A DNA stretch of 64,000 nt from Brevundimonas sp. SORGH_AS_0993 (GTDB lineage: Bacteria; Pseudomonadota; Alphaproteobacteria; Caulobacterales; Caulobacteraceae): assembly GCF_030818545.1 (NCBI RefSeq), contig NZ_JAUTAH010000001.1:1617001-1681000 (forward strand). Reading direction: 5' to 3'. Both the position numbers and the translations under genes were made by a program. Positions within the stretch are counted from its first letter, which is position 1; the number at the start of each line of letters is the position of its first letter. Shown here one piece after another: positions 55,029-63,845 of this stretch. A model generated the notes under the pieces. The model made no database searches. It was not told where the DNA came from and was given only the letters and a program-made list of their open reading frames with translations.

Positions 55029-55133
55029 CGTCTGGACACCCCGCAAAACCCTGGGCCAGACCTAACCTCGCCCGCACGCCCGTGCCAACCCGTTTCGGCG
55101 TGACAGTGTCATGTCGCGGCTGAACGCATGTCT

Positions 55134-55159
55134 TTCCGCTCATCTCCGCGAAAGCGGAA
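55134..55159 (-). terminator. Weak hairpin downstream of the ribokinase gene
   Basis: TTCCGCT at 55134-55140 pairs with AGCGGAA at 55153-55159 in the spacer between the ribokinase stop and the peptidase start. No strong U-run follows, so termination is only a possibility. Confidence 0.35.
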
Positions 55160-55179
55160 TGAACGGACGAGGCGAAGCC

Positions 55180-56040
55180 TTACTCGGCCAGCAATCCCTC
55201 CACCTGACGCCGCTCGGGGGCCGAGGGCTGCGCGCCCGGCCGCGTGACCGAAAAGGCCCCCGCCGCGCAGGCGAACCTCAGCGCCTCGGCCGGCGCCATC
55301 CCTTCCAGCAGGGCCACGGTGATGGCCGCGACGAAGACGTCCCCGGCCCCCGTGGCGTCCACCGCCTCGACGGCGGGCGGTGCGGCCCAGGCCGTCTCCA
55401 CGCCGCGCTGATACAGGGTCGCCCCCTTTGCCCCCTTCGTCACCACCACCCGGCCGCCGCCCCGATGCAGGCCGTCGCCATAGAACTCGGCCTCGGTCTC
55501 GTTGACGACGATCAGGTCGGCGCGGCGCAGCAGGGCCTCCGACACCGGGGCGGCGGGCGCCAGGTTGGCGCAGACGAAGCCCGTCGCCCGGCCCACCGCC
55601 GCCTCCACCGTCTCGACCGGCAGTTCCAGCTGGACGATCAGGGCGCCCTCGATCCGCTGCGGCAGCTGTTCGGGCGTCACCAGATGATTGGCCCCGGCCG
55701 CCACCACGATCTGGTTCTCGCCGGTCGGATCGACGGCGATCAGGGCCACGCCCGTCGGCGCCGCCACATCGACCTCCACCCCAGCCAGGTCGACGCCCAG
55801 GTCCTCCATCAGGGCCAGGGCCTCGCCCGCCATCGCATCGTTCCCGACCCGGCCGATCAGACAGACCTCGGCGCCCCGCTTCTCGGCCGCCAATTTCTTG
55901 AGGGCATGGGCCTGATTGGCGCCCTTGCCGCCCGGATGCCGCGCCAGGGTCGCCCCCGTCACCGTCTCGCCCGGCGCGGGCAGTTGCGGGGCGGTGGCGA
56001 CCAGATCCAGATTGATCGAACCGACGACGGTGATCCTCAT
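55180..56040 (-). CDS. rbsK: Ribokinase / PfkB-family sugar kinase
   Basis: The 286-residue kinase has GSINLDLVATAPQLPAPGET (N-terminal strand), RHPGGKGANQAHALKKLAAE (PfkB signature 1, GGKGAN) and the C-terminal AVDATGAGDVFVAAITVALL with the catalytic Asp in TGAGD. It phosphorylates ribose or a similar sugar. Its start overlaps the nucleoside hydrolase stop by 4 bp, so the pair would split a nucleoside and phosphorylate the released ribose. Confidence 0.93.
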   Translation of the reverse strand: MRITVVGSINLDLVATAPQLPAPGETVTGATLARHPGGKGANQAHALKKLAAEKRGAEVCLIGRVGNDAMAGEALALMEDLGVDLAGVEVDVAAPTGVALIAVDPTGENQIVVAAGANHLVTPEQLPQRIEGALIVQLELPVETVEAAVGRATGFVCANLAPAAPVSEALLRRADLIVVNETEAEFYGDGLHRGGGRVVVTKGAKGATLYQRGVETAWAAPPAVEAVDATGAGDVFVAAITVALLEGMAPAEALRFACAAGAFSVTRPGAQPSAPERRQVEGLLAE

Positions 56041-57002
56041 GCCTCGCCCTCCAGCGCCTGATGCTTCAGCTTGTCGATGATCAGGTCGAACATCCCCTGC
56101 CCGTCCGCCATCGTCGCCCAGCGGTGCGGCGCCGTCGCCGGATCGACCCGGAACTCCACCGCTGTATGGCCGCGCGTCAGCTCCGAGGTCGTCTCCACCT
56201 CGATCCGGCAGGGCCGGGTCTCGAACAGTTCGGGCTTCAGCAACCAGGCGATGGGACAGGGATCGTGCAGGGGCGCCCCCCAATCGAACGTGGGCCAGCC
56301 GACCACTTCCCGCTCCACCCGCTGGGAGAAACGCAGCATGGCCGCGGCCGTCCGCGCCGGTTCGCTGTTGATCGCCTCGACGGCGGCGATGCGCGCCTCG
56401 GTCGCGCGCACCTGATGGGTCGCGTCCAGCCCGAAGGCGATCACCGGACAGCCGGAACCGAAAACCGCCGCAGCCGCCTCGGGATCGGCCCATATGTTGA
56501 ACTCGGCGGACGGCGTGATGTTGCCGCCTTCCGACCGCGCGCCGCCCATCACGACCACCTGGCCCAGCCGTTCGGCCAGCCGCCGTTCGCGCCGCATCGC
56601 CAGGGCCAGATTGGTCATCGGCCCCAGGATCACGACCGTGACCGTCCCTTCCGGCCGGCTCATGACCAGATCGACGATGGCGTTGGCCGCCGGCCCGTCG
56701 CCGACGATGGCCGTCGGCTCGAACGGCTCGAGGTCGCCCAGACCCTCGACCCCGTGAAACGCTCCGGCGCCCGCAGGCGGTCGCTTCAGCGGCCGTTCGG
56801 CCCCGCCGAACACCGGCACGTCCTCGCGCCCGGCGATCTGGCGGATGATGCGGGCGTTCCTCTGGGTCTTGGCCCCCGGAACGTTGCCCCCGACCGTGGT
56901 GACGGCCAGCAGGTTCAACGCGGGCGCGGCGAAGGCCAGCAGCAGGGCCACGGCGTCGTCCACGCCGGGGTCGCAGTCGATGATGACGGACTGAATAGAC
57001 AC
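56037..57002 (-). CDS. Inosine/uridine-preferring nucleoside hydrolase
   Basis: The GTG at 57002 gives 321 residues beginning VSIQSVIIDCDPGVDDAVAL, the calcium-binding DxDxGxDD motif of the family (Asp 9, 11, 15 and 16). It is followed by LAVTTVGGNVPGAKTQRNAR, VVILGPMTNLALAMRRERRL, GQVVVMGGARSEGGNITPSA and LHDPCPIAWLLKPELF (Asp/His in the active site). The TTG at 57038 is an unlikely alternative. It cleaves the N-glycosidic bond of nucleosides. Confidence 0.95.
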   Translation of the reverse strand: MSIQSVIIDCDPGVDDAVALLLAFAAPALNLLAVTTVGGNVPGAKTQRNARIIRQIAGREDVPVFGGAERPLKRPPAGAGAFHGVEGLGDLEPFEPTAIVGDGPAANAIVDLVMSRPEGTVTVVILGPMTNLALAMRRERRLAERLGQVVVMGGARSEGGNITPSAEFNIWADPEAAAAVFGSGCPVIAFGLDATHQVRATEARIAAVEAINSEPARTAAAMLRFSQRVEREVVGWPTFDWGAPLHDPCPIAWLLKPELFETRPCRIEVETTSELTRGHTAVEFRVDPATAPHRWATMADGQGMFDLIIDKLKHQALEGEA

Positions 57003-57131
57003 CCGCCTTGGCTTAGGCAGCCCGACCGCCTCGGGCAAGCGCTCTTGTCATCGTTCTTGTCATCGTTCCGGGGCGCGGCCCGAACACGACCCGCATCCGG
57101 AGCGGAACCGTCCCTGGGGCGTTCAGGCGCC

Positions 57132-57962
57132 ATGACCGCCGCCGCGCCGCTTGTCGATCTGGGGAAGGAACGCGGCTATGTCCGCGATCTGGGCCGGGCC
57201 TTCGGCGGGGCGCTGATCTTCGGCATCCCCCTGCTGATGACGATGGAGATGTGGCAGGCGGGCGTGGCGCTGGATCGGTGGCGTCTCCTGGCCTTCGTCC
57301 TGGCGGGCCTGCCCCTGCTGTACGGCCTGGCCTATTACGCCGGCTTCTCGAACCGGCGCGGCCCGGTGAACGAGGCGCTGGACACGGCCGTGGCCCTGGC
57401 CGTCGGCTTCGTCGCCGCCCTTGTGCTTCTGTTTCTGTTCGGCGTGCTGGATCTGACGGCGCCGCTGGACAAGACGGTCGGCATGGTCGCCCTTCAGGCC
57501 GTACCCGGCGCCATGGGCGCCCTTCTGGCCCGACGCCAGCTCAGCGGCGAGGCGGCCGGCGAAACCCAGGAAGACGAGGCTTCCTATGTCGGGGAGCTGT
57601 TCCTGATGACCGCCGGCGCCCTGTTCTTCGCCCTGAACGTCGCCCCGACCGAGGAGATGATCCTGATCGCCTACAAGGCCACGCCGCTGCACGCGCTGGC
57701 CCTGATCGCCGTCTCCATCGGCCTTCTGCATCTGATCGTGTTCAAGGCCGGGTTCGCCGGTCAGGAAGAGGCCGACCACCCCGTCGCCGCCTTCTTCCAC
57801 TTCACCCTGCCCGGCTACGCCATCGCGCTGACGGTCAGTTTTCTGGCCCTGGCCCTGTTCGGCCGCACCGACGGCCACGCCCTGAGCGGGGTCGTGCAGA
57901 CGGTCGTGGTCCTGGGCTTTCCCGCCTCGGTCGGCGCCGCCGCCGCCCGTCTTCTGGTCTGA
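57132..57962 (+). CDS. TIGR02587-like integral membrane protein
   Basis: The 276-residue protein has about seven hydrophobic helices (LIFGIPLLMTMEMWQAGVAL, LLAFVLAGLPLLYGLAYYAG, NEALDTAVALAVGFVAALVL and VAPTEEMILIAYKATPLHAL among others). The APTEEM motif and the general layout match the TIGR02587 (COG4711) family as I remember it. The following gene matches its usual partner, TIGR02588. The biochemical role is undescribed. Confidence 0.83.
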   Translation: MTAAAPLVDLGKERGYVRDLGRAFGGALIFGIPLLMTMEMWQAGVALDRWRLLAFVLAGLPLLYGLAYYAGFSNRRGPVNEALDTAVALAVGFVAALVLLFLFGVLDLTAPLDKTVGMVALQAVPGAMGALLARRQLSGEAAGETQEDEASYVGELFLMTAGALFFALNVAPTEEMILIAYKATPLHALALIAVSIGLLHLIVFKAGFAGQEEADHPVAAFFHFTLPGYAIALTVSFLALALFGRTDGHALSGVVQTVVVLGFPASVGAAAARLLV

Positions 57963-57967
57963 CGCCC

Positions 57968-58360
57968 ATGCCCGCCAGGACAAGACCCCACAATAAAGCC
58001 GATCCTCGCACGGCTCGCCCCATCCTTCAGTGGGTCATGGCCGCCCTGGGCGCCGGCGTCACCCTGGCGGTCGTCGCCGTGGTGATCGGAGAGGCGCTGC
58101 AACCCGCCGCCCCGCCGGCCCTGTCCGCCCGCATCGTTCAGGTTCAGCCGACCGCCGCCGGATTCGTGACGACCATCCGTGTACAGAACGATGGCGCCGA
58201 CACGGCCGCCGCCGTTGCTATCGAGGGCGTCCTGGGCGGCCAGACGGCGAGCGCCACCCTGGACTATGTGCCCGGCCGCGGCCACGCCGTCGCCTATCTC
58301 CGCTTCGACGCCGACCCGCGCGCCGCCGTTGTCTCGGTCAAGGGCTGGTCGGCGCCTTGA
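57968..58360 (+). CDS. TIGR02588-like membrane-anchored protein
   Basis: The ATG at 57968 gives 130 residues with one transmembrane helix (WVMAALGAGVTLAVVAVVIG) and an external beta-domain (SARIVQVQPTAAGFVTTIRV followed by QNDGADTAAAVAIEGVLGG) shaped like a fibronectin/Ig fold. It begins 5 bp after the TIGR02587-like gene. The two families commonly occur as a pair. Function unknown. Confidence 0.8.
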   Translation: MPARTRPHNKADPRTARPILQWVMAALGAGVTLAVVAVVIGEALQPAAPPALSARIVQVQPTAAGFVTTIRVQNDGADTAAAVAIEGVLGGQTASATLDYVPGRGHAVAYLRFDADPRAAVVSVKGWSAP

Positions 58361-58398
58361 GCCTGCGCTGCCGGTTCCGCACGCGGCGCTTCAGCCGG

Positions 58399-58416
58399 AA
58401 CCGCGGCGCGGTTTCG
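58399..58416 (+). terminator. Short hairpin between convergent genes
   Basis: AACCGC-GGC-GCGGTT at 58399-58413 is followed by TCG. It lies between the TIGR02588-like gene and the convergent folC gene. The stem is short and the U-run poor. Confidence 0.35.
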
Positions 58417-58433
58417 TCTAAAACGATCGGGCT

Positions 58434-59720
58434 CTAGTCCGGCCAGGTCGCGCGGTCGGCGGCCAGCACCTGGCCCGCCAGATACAGCGATCCGCAGATG
58501 GCCACCCGTCCCGCCCCGAGCCGCAGGGCCAGGTCCAGGGCCTGCTGCACCGATCCGGCCGGGGTCGCGGCCAGGCCGTGGCCGCGCGCGACCGCCGCCA
58601 GGGCCGCCGGGTCCGCCGCCGCGCCTTCGAAGCCGACGGTGAAGACCGTGGCCTGGCTGTCCTTCAGGGCGGCGAAGAAGCCACCGGCGTCCTTGTTGGC
58701 CAGCATGCCGCAGATCAGGGCCAGCGGACGTGGCGCCCGCGCCTGGCGCTCCGCCAGAAACGACGCCAGGGCCCGCGCGGCGTGCGGATTATGTCCCCCG
58801 TCCAGCCACAGTTCGGCGTCCGCCGCCCGTGCCGCCTCGCCATAGGGACCGGCCGAAATCCGTTGCAGCCGCGCAGGCCAGCGCACGGTCTTCAATCCCT
58901 CGGCGATGGCGGCCTCCGGCAGGTCCAGCTCCAGAGCCGCCGCGATGGCCACGCCCGCATTGTCGATCTGGTGTGCGCCCGCCAGACCTGGCGCGGGCAG
59001 GTCCAGAAACCGCTCCTGGTTCTGGAACACCAGTCCGCCGCGTTCGGCCCAAGCGTCGAAGTCCACGCCCATCACCGTCAGGGGCGCATGGACGGCGGCG
59101 CCCGCGCGCGCGATGGCGGCCATGGCGACCTCCTGCTGCCGCGCGACCACCCCCGGCGCGCCGGGTTTCAGCACCCCGGCCTTCTCGGCCGCAATGCCCG
59201 CCAGATCGGTCCCCAGAAACTCGGCGTGGTCGTAATCGACCGGCGCGATCACGCTCAACAGCGGCCGCTCGATCACATTGGTGGCGTCCAGCACCCCGCC
59301 CAGGCCCACCTCGATGACCGCCAGGTCGGCAGGGGTCTCGCTCATGGCCACGAAGGCGGCGGCGGTGGTGCTTTCGAACACCGTCGCCTCGCCCCCAGAA
59401 TGGAAAGCGGCGGCCTCGATCCGGTCCAGGATGGCGTTCAGCGCCTGATCCTCGATCAATTTTCCGGCCAGCCTGATCCGCTCGTTGAACCGCACCAGAT
59501 GGGGCGAGGTATAGGCATGGACCCGCAAGCCCGCGGCCTCGGCGATGGCGCGGATCAGGGCGACGGTCGATCCCTTGCCGTTGGTGCCCGCCACATGCAC
59601 GACCGGCGGCAGCCGGTGCTGCGGATCGCCCAGGGCCGCGCACAGCGTTCGCATGCGATCCAGCGACAGGTCGATCCGTTGCGGATGCCGCGCGCGCAGG
59701 CGCTCGGAAATAGGGTCCAC
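58434..59720 (-). CDS. folC: Folylpolyglutamate synthase / dihydrofolate synthase
   Basis: The 428-residue Mur-ligase-type enzyme has VVHVAGTNGKGSTVALIRAI (P-loop near residue 45), YTSPHLVRFNERIRLAGKLI, FESTTAAAFVAMSETPADLA, VIEVGLGGVLDATNVI, and LWLDGGHNPHAARALASFLA. These are FolC signatures. It adds glutamate to folates and makes dihydrofolate from dihydropteroate. It follows accD by 5 bp in the usual trp-accD-folC order. Confidence 0.97.
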   Translation of the reverse strand: MDPISERLRARHPQRIDLSLDRMRTLCAALGDPQHRLPPVVHVAGTNGKGSTVALIRAIAEAAGLRVHAYTSPHLVRFNERIRLAGKLIEDQALNAILDRIEAAAFHSGGEATVFESTTAAAFVAMSETPADLAVIEVGLGGVLDATNVIERPLLSVIAPVDYDHAEFLGTDLAGIAAEKAGVLKPGAPGVVARQQEVAMAAIARAGAAVHAPLTVMGVDFDAWAERGGLVFQNQERFLDLPAPGLAGAHQIDNAGVAIAAALELDLPEAAIAEGLKTVRWPARLQRISAGPYGEAARAADAELWLDGGHNPHAARALASFLAERQARAPRPLALICGMLANKDAGGFFAALKDSQATVFTVGFEGAAADPAALAAVARGHGLAATPAGSVQQALDLALRLGAGRVAICGSLYLAGQVLAADRATWPD

Positions 59721-59725
59721 GGCCG

Positions 59726-60616
59726 TCAGGCCGCCTGGCGGTTTCCGCCCATCAGCATGGACAGGATCTGACCCAGCATGCGCGGCAGGTCGGCGCGCGC
59801 GACCACCTGGTCGACCATGCCCTTTTCCTGCAGATATTCGGCGCGCTGGAAGCCCGGCGGCAGTTTCTCGCGGATGGTGGCCTCGATCACGCGCGGGCCG
59901 GCGAAACCGATCAGGGCGCCTGGCTCGGCCAGATGCACGTCGCCCAGCATGGCGTAGGAGGCCGTCACCCCGCCCGTCGTCGGGTCGGTCAGGACCACGG
60001 CGTAGGGCAGCTTGGCCGCCTTCACCTCGTCCACCGCCAGGGTGGTGCGCGCCATCTGCATCAGGGACAGGGCGCCTTCCTGCATCCGCGCCCCGCCGGC
60101 GGCGGTGAAGCAGATCAGCGGAACCTTGCGGGCCACGGCCTCGCGCGCGGCCTTGATGAAGGCTTCGCCCGCCGCCATGCCCAGCGACCCGCCCATGAAG
60201 GTGAAGTCCTGCACGACGACCACGGCCTGCTGCCCCCCCACCGCGCCGCAGCCGATGGCCATGGTGTCCTTGCGCCCCGCCGCCTTGCGCGCCGCGTTCA
60301 GACGGTCCTTGTAGGATTTGCCGTCCGAGAATTTCAGCGGGTCCTCGGGCACGTCCGGCGTCTCGATCGCCTCATAGGCGCCGCCGTCGAAGGTGGCCTT
60401 CAGCCGCGTCGGCGCGTCGATCCGCATGTGCCGGCCCGACGGCGTCACCCACAGGGCGGTCTCCAGGTCCGGGCGATACAGCATCTCGCCGCTGTCGGGG
60501 TCCTTGACCCACAGATTGTCGGGCGTGTCGCGGCGCGAGACGATCTTTCGCACGCCGGGGGCAAAGCGGCTGAGCCAGCCGCCGCGCTTTTCCTGAGGCT
60601 TGGTCTTGTCGTTCAT
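59726..60616 (-). CDS. accD: Acetyl-CoA carboxylase carboxyltransferase subunit beta, lacking zinc-ribbon Cys
   Basis: The ATG at 60616 gives 296 residues. The carboxyltransferase core is complete: FSDGKSYKDRLNAARKAAGR, VVVVQDFTFMGGSLGMAAGE, VPLICFTAAGGARMQEGALS, YAVVLTDPTTGGVTASYAML and GFAGPRVIEATIREKLPPGF followed by QRAEYL. The N-terminal zinc-ribbon, normally WTKCxxCGxxLY...CPxC, reads LWVKDPDSGEMLYRPDLETA then LWVTPSGRHMRI here, with none of the four Cys residues. The fold outline is kept, so this is a zinc-free variant. It overlaps no gene but starts 11 bp after the trpA stop. Confidence 0.96.
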   Translation of the reverse strand: MNDKTKPQEKRGGWLSRFAPGVRKIVSRRDTPDNLWVKDPDSGEMLYRPDLETALWVTPSGRHMRIDAPTRLKATFDGGAYEAIETPDVPEDPLKFSDGKSYKDRLNAARKAAGRKDTMAIGCGAVGGQQAVVVVQDFTFMGGSLGMAAGEAFIKAAREAVARKVPLICFTAAGGARMQEGALSLMQMARTTLAVDEVKAAKLPYAVVLTDPTTGGVTASYAMLGDVHLAEPGALIGFAGPRVIEATIREKLPPGFQRAEYLQEKGMVDQVVARADLPRMLGQILSMLMGGNRQAA

Positions 60617-60626
60617 CCGCGCGCTC

Positions 60627-61466
60627 TTAGACGGTTTCCGCCACGGAAGCACTAGCGACGGATCGAACCGCGTCGCCCAGCCGCTTCACCTGGGCCAGAA
60701 CGCGCGGCGCGGCCGGCTCGTTCGCGGCGACGGCGGCGGCGACCTCTTCCACCAGCGCCGAGCCGACGACCACGGCGTCCGCCACCCTGGCGATGGCGGC
60801 GGCCCTTTCCGGCGTCTTGATGCCGAAGCCGACCGCGACCGGCAGGCCGGACGCCGCGCGAACCCGCGCCACGGCCGGCGCCACCACCTCGGCGTCCGCC
60901 TCCTTCACCCCCGTCACGCCCGCGACGGCGACATAATAGACGAAGCCCGACGTGCCCTGGACCACCACCTTCAACCGTTCGTCGTCCGAGGTCGGCGTGG
61001 CCAGGCGGATCAGCGAGATCGACACCTTGTCCAGCGCCTGAACCAGCGGCCCGGCCTCTTCCGGCGGGCAGTCCACCACGATCAGACCGTCGATGCCGCA
61101 GTCGGCCGCATAGGCGGCGAAGGCGTCATAGCCCAGGCTCTCGATCGGGTTCAGATAGCCCATCAGCACGATGGGCGTGGCGTCGTCGCCCTTACGGAAC
61201 TCCTTGGCCAGATCCATCGTGGAGCGCAGGCCGAAACCGGCCGCCAGACCCCGAATCGCCGCCCGCTGGATCGGCGGCCCCTCGGCCATCGGATCGCTGA
61301 ACGGAAAGCCCAGTTCGATGACGTCCGCGCCTGCCGCAGGCAGGCCCTTCAGGATCGCCAGCGCCTCCTCGCGCGACGGATCGCCGCCCATCACATAGGG
61401 AATGAAGGCCGCGCGGCCCTCGGCCTTCAGCGCCTTGAAGCGCGCATCGATACGGGCGGTGGTCAT
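60627..61466 (-). CDS. trpA: Tryptophan synthase alpha chain
   Basis: The 279-residue TIM-barrel protein has FIPYVMGGDPSREEALAILK, GADVIELGFPFSDPMAEGPP followed by IQRAAIRGLAAG (catalytic Glu in ELGFPFSDP), VLMGYLNPI, GLIVVDCPPEEAG and GVTGVKEADAEVVAPAVARV. It releases indole for TrpB. The ATG overlaps the stop of the small secreted-protein gene by 4 bp. Confidence 0.97.
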   Translation of the reverse strand: MTTARIDARFKALKAEGRAAFIPYVMGGDPSREEALAILKGLPAAGADVIELGFPFSDPMAEGPPIQRAAIRGLAAGFGLRSTMDLAKEFRKGDDATPIVLMGYLNPIESLGYDAFAAYAADCGIDGLIVVDCPPEEAGPLVQALDKVSISLIRLATPTSDDERLKVVVQGTSGFVYYVAVAGVTGVKEADAEVVAPAVARVRAASGLPVAVGFGIKTPERAAAIARVADAVVVGSALVEEVAAAVAANEPAAPRVLAQVKRLGDAVRSVASASVAETV

Positions 61467-61930
61467 TTCGGCGTCGATCCAGCAGCGGCCGGGGCGGCCG
61501 ATTGGGCGGCGCAGACATCGCCCGGAATGGTGGCGAAGCCCAGATAGCCGGGCAGTTCGGCCACGGCGGTCTTGGTCGTGTCGTAGAAGGCGACCATCTG
61601 CATGCCGTCGCAGCCGCCGGCCTCGCGGCGCTTGATGAAAACGACGCGGTTGTCGTCGCCGCCGGCCGCCAGCCAGGTCTTGGCTTCCAGATCGGCGATA
61701 TAGGCGTCGGCCAAGGCGCCGATCTGGCCCAGCGGCGCGGTCACGCAATAGGCCCGACCCGCCAGATTGTTCAGCCCGCCGCAATCGGCCGATAGCTCCG
61801 CGCCCGGCAGCAGGCCGACATCGGCCGGACCGCCCTGGACCGTTTGGGGCGCGACCGGCGCCGGCGTCTGAGCTTGGACAGGGGTGGACAGGGCAAGCGC
61901 GGCGGTCGCCGCCAGCAGACTACGGATCAC
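61463..61930 (-). CDS. Small secreted protein between trpB and trpA
   Basis: A GTG at 61930 (overlapping the trpB stop as GTGA) gives 155 residues with a signal peptide ([20 protein letters not shown] with GTG read as Met). Two Cys residues in the first half ([16 protein letters not shown]) and two in the second (GGCDGMQ, GDVCAAQ) suggest disulfides. The family is unrecognised. Its TGA overlaps the trpA ATG by 4 bp, so it is translationally coupled on both sides inside the tryptophan operon. A role in tryptophan synthesis is unlikely for an exported protein. Confidence 0.75.
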   Translation of the reverse strand: MIRSLLAATAALALSTPVQAQTPAPVAPQTVQGGPADVGLLPGAELSADCGGLNNLAGRAYCVTAPLGQIGALADAYIADLEAKTWLAAGGDDNRVVFIKRREAGGCDGMQMVAFYDTTKTAVAELPGYLGFATIPGDVCAAQSAAPAAAGSTPK

Positions 61931-63186
61931 AGTTCCACTCCCAGATGTTTGGCGACCTGGAAGATGTCCTTGTCGCCGCGTCCCGACATCAGCAGGACCA
62001 CATCGCCGCCCTTGCCGACTTCGCGCGCCACTTCGCCCGTCCGCGCCAGGGCGTGGGCCGGTTCCAGCGCCGGGATGATGCCTTCCAGTTTCGAACACAG
62101 TTGAAACGCCTCCAGCGCCTCGTCATCCGTCGCCGAGCGATATTCGGCCCGACCGATGTCGTGCAGCCAGGCGTGCTCCGGCCCGATGCCGGGATAGTCC
62201 AGCCCGGCCGAGATCGAATGGCCCTCGACGATGTTGCCGTCCTCGTCCTGCAGCAGATAGGTCCGGTTGCCGTGCAGCACGCCGGGCCGTCCGCCCTTCA
62301 GCGACGCCGCATGATCGGGCGTATCCAGCCCATGCCCCGCCGCCTCCACGCCGATCAGGCGCACGCCCTCGTCCGCGATGAAGGGGTGGAAGGCGCCGAT
62401 GGCGTTCGACCCGCCGCCGATGCAGGCCACCACGGCCTCGGGCAGCTTGCCCATCCGGGCCATCGACTGGCGCTTGATCTCCTTGCCGATCACCGACTGG
62501 AAATCGCGCACCATGGCCGGATAGGGGTGCGGACCCGCCGCCGTGCCGATGATGTAATAGGTGTCCGAGACGTTCGTGACCCAGTCGCGCATCGCCTCGT
62601 TCATCGCGTCCTTCAGGGTCGCGGCGCCCGCCGTGACCGGGAAGACCTCGGTTCCCAACAGGCGCATGCGGAAGACGTTGGGCTGCTGCCGCTCCACGTC
62701 CACCGCCCCCATATAGACGGTGCAGGGCAGGCCGAACCGCGCCGCCACGGTGGCCGAGGCCACGCCGTGCTGGCCCGCGCCCGTCTCGGCGATGATGCGC
62801 GTCTTGCCCATGCGACGGGCTAGCAGGATCTGGCCCATGCAGTTGTTGATCTTGTGCGCGCCCGTATGGTTCAGGTCCTCGCGCTTCAGCCAGATCTTGG
62901 CCCCGCCGAAATGGTCGGTCAGACGTTCGGCGAAATACAGCGGGCTTTCCCGGCCGACATAGTGGGTCAGGAACCCGTCCAGCTCGGCCTGGAAGCTGGG
63001 GTCCGCCTTGGCCGCCTTATAGGCCGCGTCCAGTTCGTGGATCAGCGGCATCAGGGTCTCGGCCACGAACTGCCCGCCATAGGGGCCGAACCGTCCCTTC
63101 GCGTCGGGCCAGGCGTAGGCGTTCGCCAGCGGGGCGGAATCGGCGGCTTGCAGAGGCGTCTGAGCGTTCACGGTTTCGACTTTCAC
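61927..63186 (-). CDS. trpB: Tryptophan synthase beta chain
   Basis: The PLP enzyme has [40 protein letters not shown] (the Lys of HTGAHKINN carries PLP), [58 protein letters not shown] and [20 protein letters not shown]. It condenses indole with serine. The GTG at 63186 is chosen; a GTG at 63210 inside the trpF end and a GTG at 63171 are alternatives, none with a strong ribosome site. Confidence 0.97.
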   Translation of the reverse strand: MKVETVNAQTPLQAADSAPLANAYAWPDAKGRFGPYGGQFVAETLMPLIHELDAAYKAAKADPSFQAELDGFLTHYVGRESPLYFAERLTDHFGGAKIWLKREDLNHTGAHKINNCMGQILLARRMGKTRIIAETGAGQHGVASATVAARFGLPCTVYMGAVDVERQQPNVFRMRLLGTEVFPVTAGAATLKDAMNEAMRDWVTNVSDTYYIIGTAAGPHPYPAMVRDFQSVIGKEIKRQSMARMGKLPEAVVACIGGGSNAIGAFHPFIADEGVRLIGVEAAGHGLDTPDHAASLKGGRPGVLHGNRTYLLQDEDGNIVEGHSISAGLDYPGIGPEHAWLHDIGRAEYRSATDDEALEAFQLCSKLEGIIPALEPAHALARTGEVAREVGKGGDVVLLMSGRGDKDIFQVAKHLGVEL

Positions 63187-63203
63187 GCGGGGAGGCGTCG
63201 GAA

Positions 63204-63845
63204 TTACCACCGGCGCACGGCCTCGATGAAGGCCGCGATCCGGCCCGCGTCCTTAACACCCGGCGCGCTTTCGACGCCAGAGGACACGTCCACCATCGGC
63301 GCGCCGGTGATCCGCAACGCCTCGGCGACATTGTCCGGGTTCAGACCGCCGGCCAGGAACCACGGCCGGCGAAAGGCCCGATCCGCCAGCAGGGTCCAGT
63401 CGAAACGATGCCCTACGCCGCCCGGCAGGACCGACCCCTCGGGCGGTTTGGCGTCGAACATCAGATGGTCGGCGTGGCGGTCCCATTCATCGGCGGCGGC
63501 GAAATCGTCCGCCTGCCGGATTGGCAGGGCCTTGATCACCCCCGCCCCCGTCAGGGTTCGCACCGCTTGCGCCCGCCCAACCGTCTCGGCCCCATGCAAC
63601 TGGATGAAGTCCGGCCTCAGCGTCCGCGCGATCTGTTCCAGCAGCGCATCGTCGGGATCGACCGTCACCGCCACGATCGCCGCCCGCCCCCGCGCCCGCT
63701 CGAACAGCGTCGCCGCCGCCTCGGGCGCCAGATGGCGCGGGCTTTTCGCAAACACCACGGCCCCCACGAAATCCGCCCCGCCGTCCAGCGCGGCGTCCAG
63801 CGTCTCCGGCGTCGTCAGGCCGCAGATCTTGATCATGGTGGTCAT
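63204..63845 (-). CDS. trpF: Phosphoribosylanthranilate isomerase
   Basis: The ATG at 63845 gives 213 residues beginning [20 protein letters not shown] with the catalytic Cys in KICGL. It continues [60 protein letters not shown] and [20 protein letters not shown] with the catalytic Asp in VDVSSGVE. Its start overlaps the PIN-toxin stop by 4 bp. Confidence 0.97.
   Translation of the reverse strand: MTTMIKICGLTTPETLDAALDGGADFVGAVVFAKSPRHLAPEAAATLFERARGRAAIVAVTVDPDDALLEQIARTLRPDFIQLHGAETVGRAQAVRTLTGAGVIKALPIRQADDFAAADEWDRHADHLMFDAKPPEGSVLPGGVGHRFDWTLLADRAFRRPWFLAGGLNPDNVAEALRITGAPMVDVSSGVESAPGVKDAGRIAAFIEAVRRW

Noticed and set aside
52101..55103. A 1000-codon plus-strand open frame opposite the S9 peptidase
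   Set aside because: It is the reverse shadow of a real peptidase gene with a complete catalytic triad, and its product is dominated by Arg, Gln, His and Pro.
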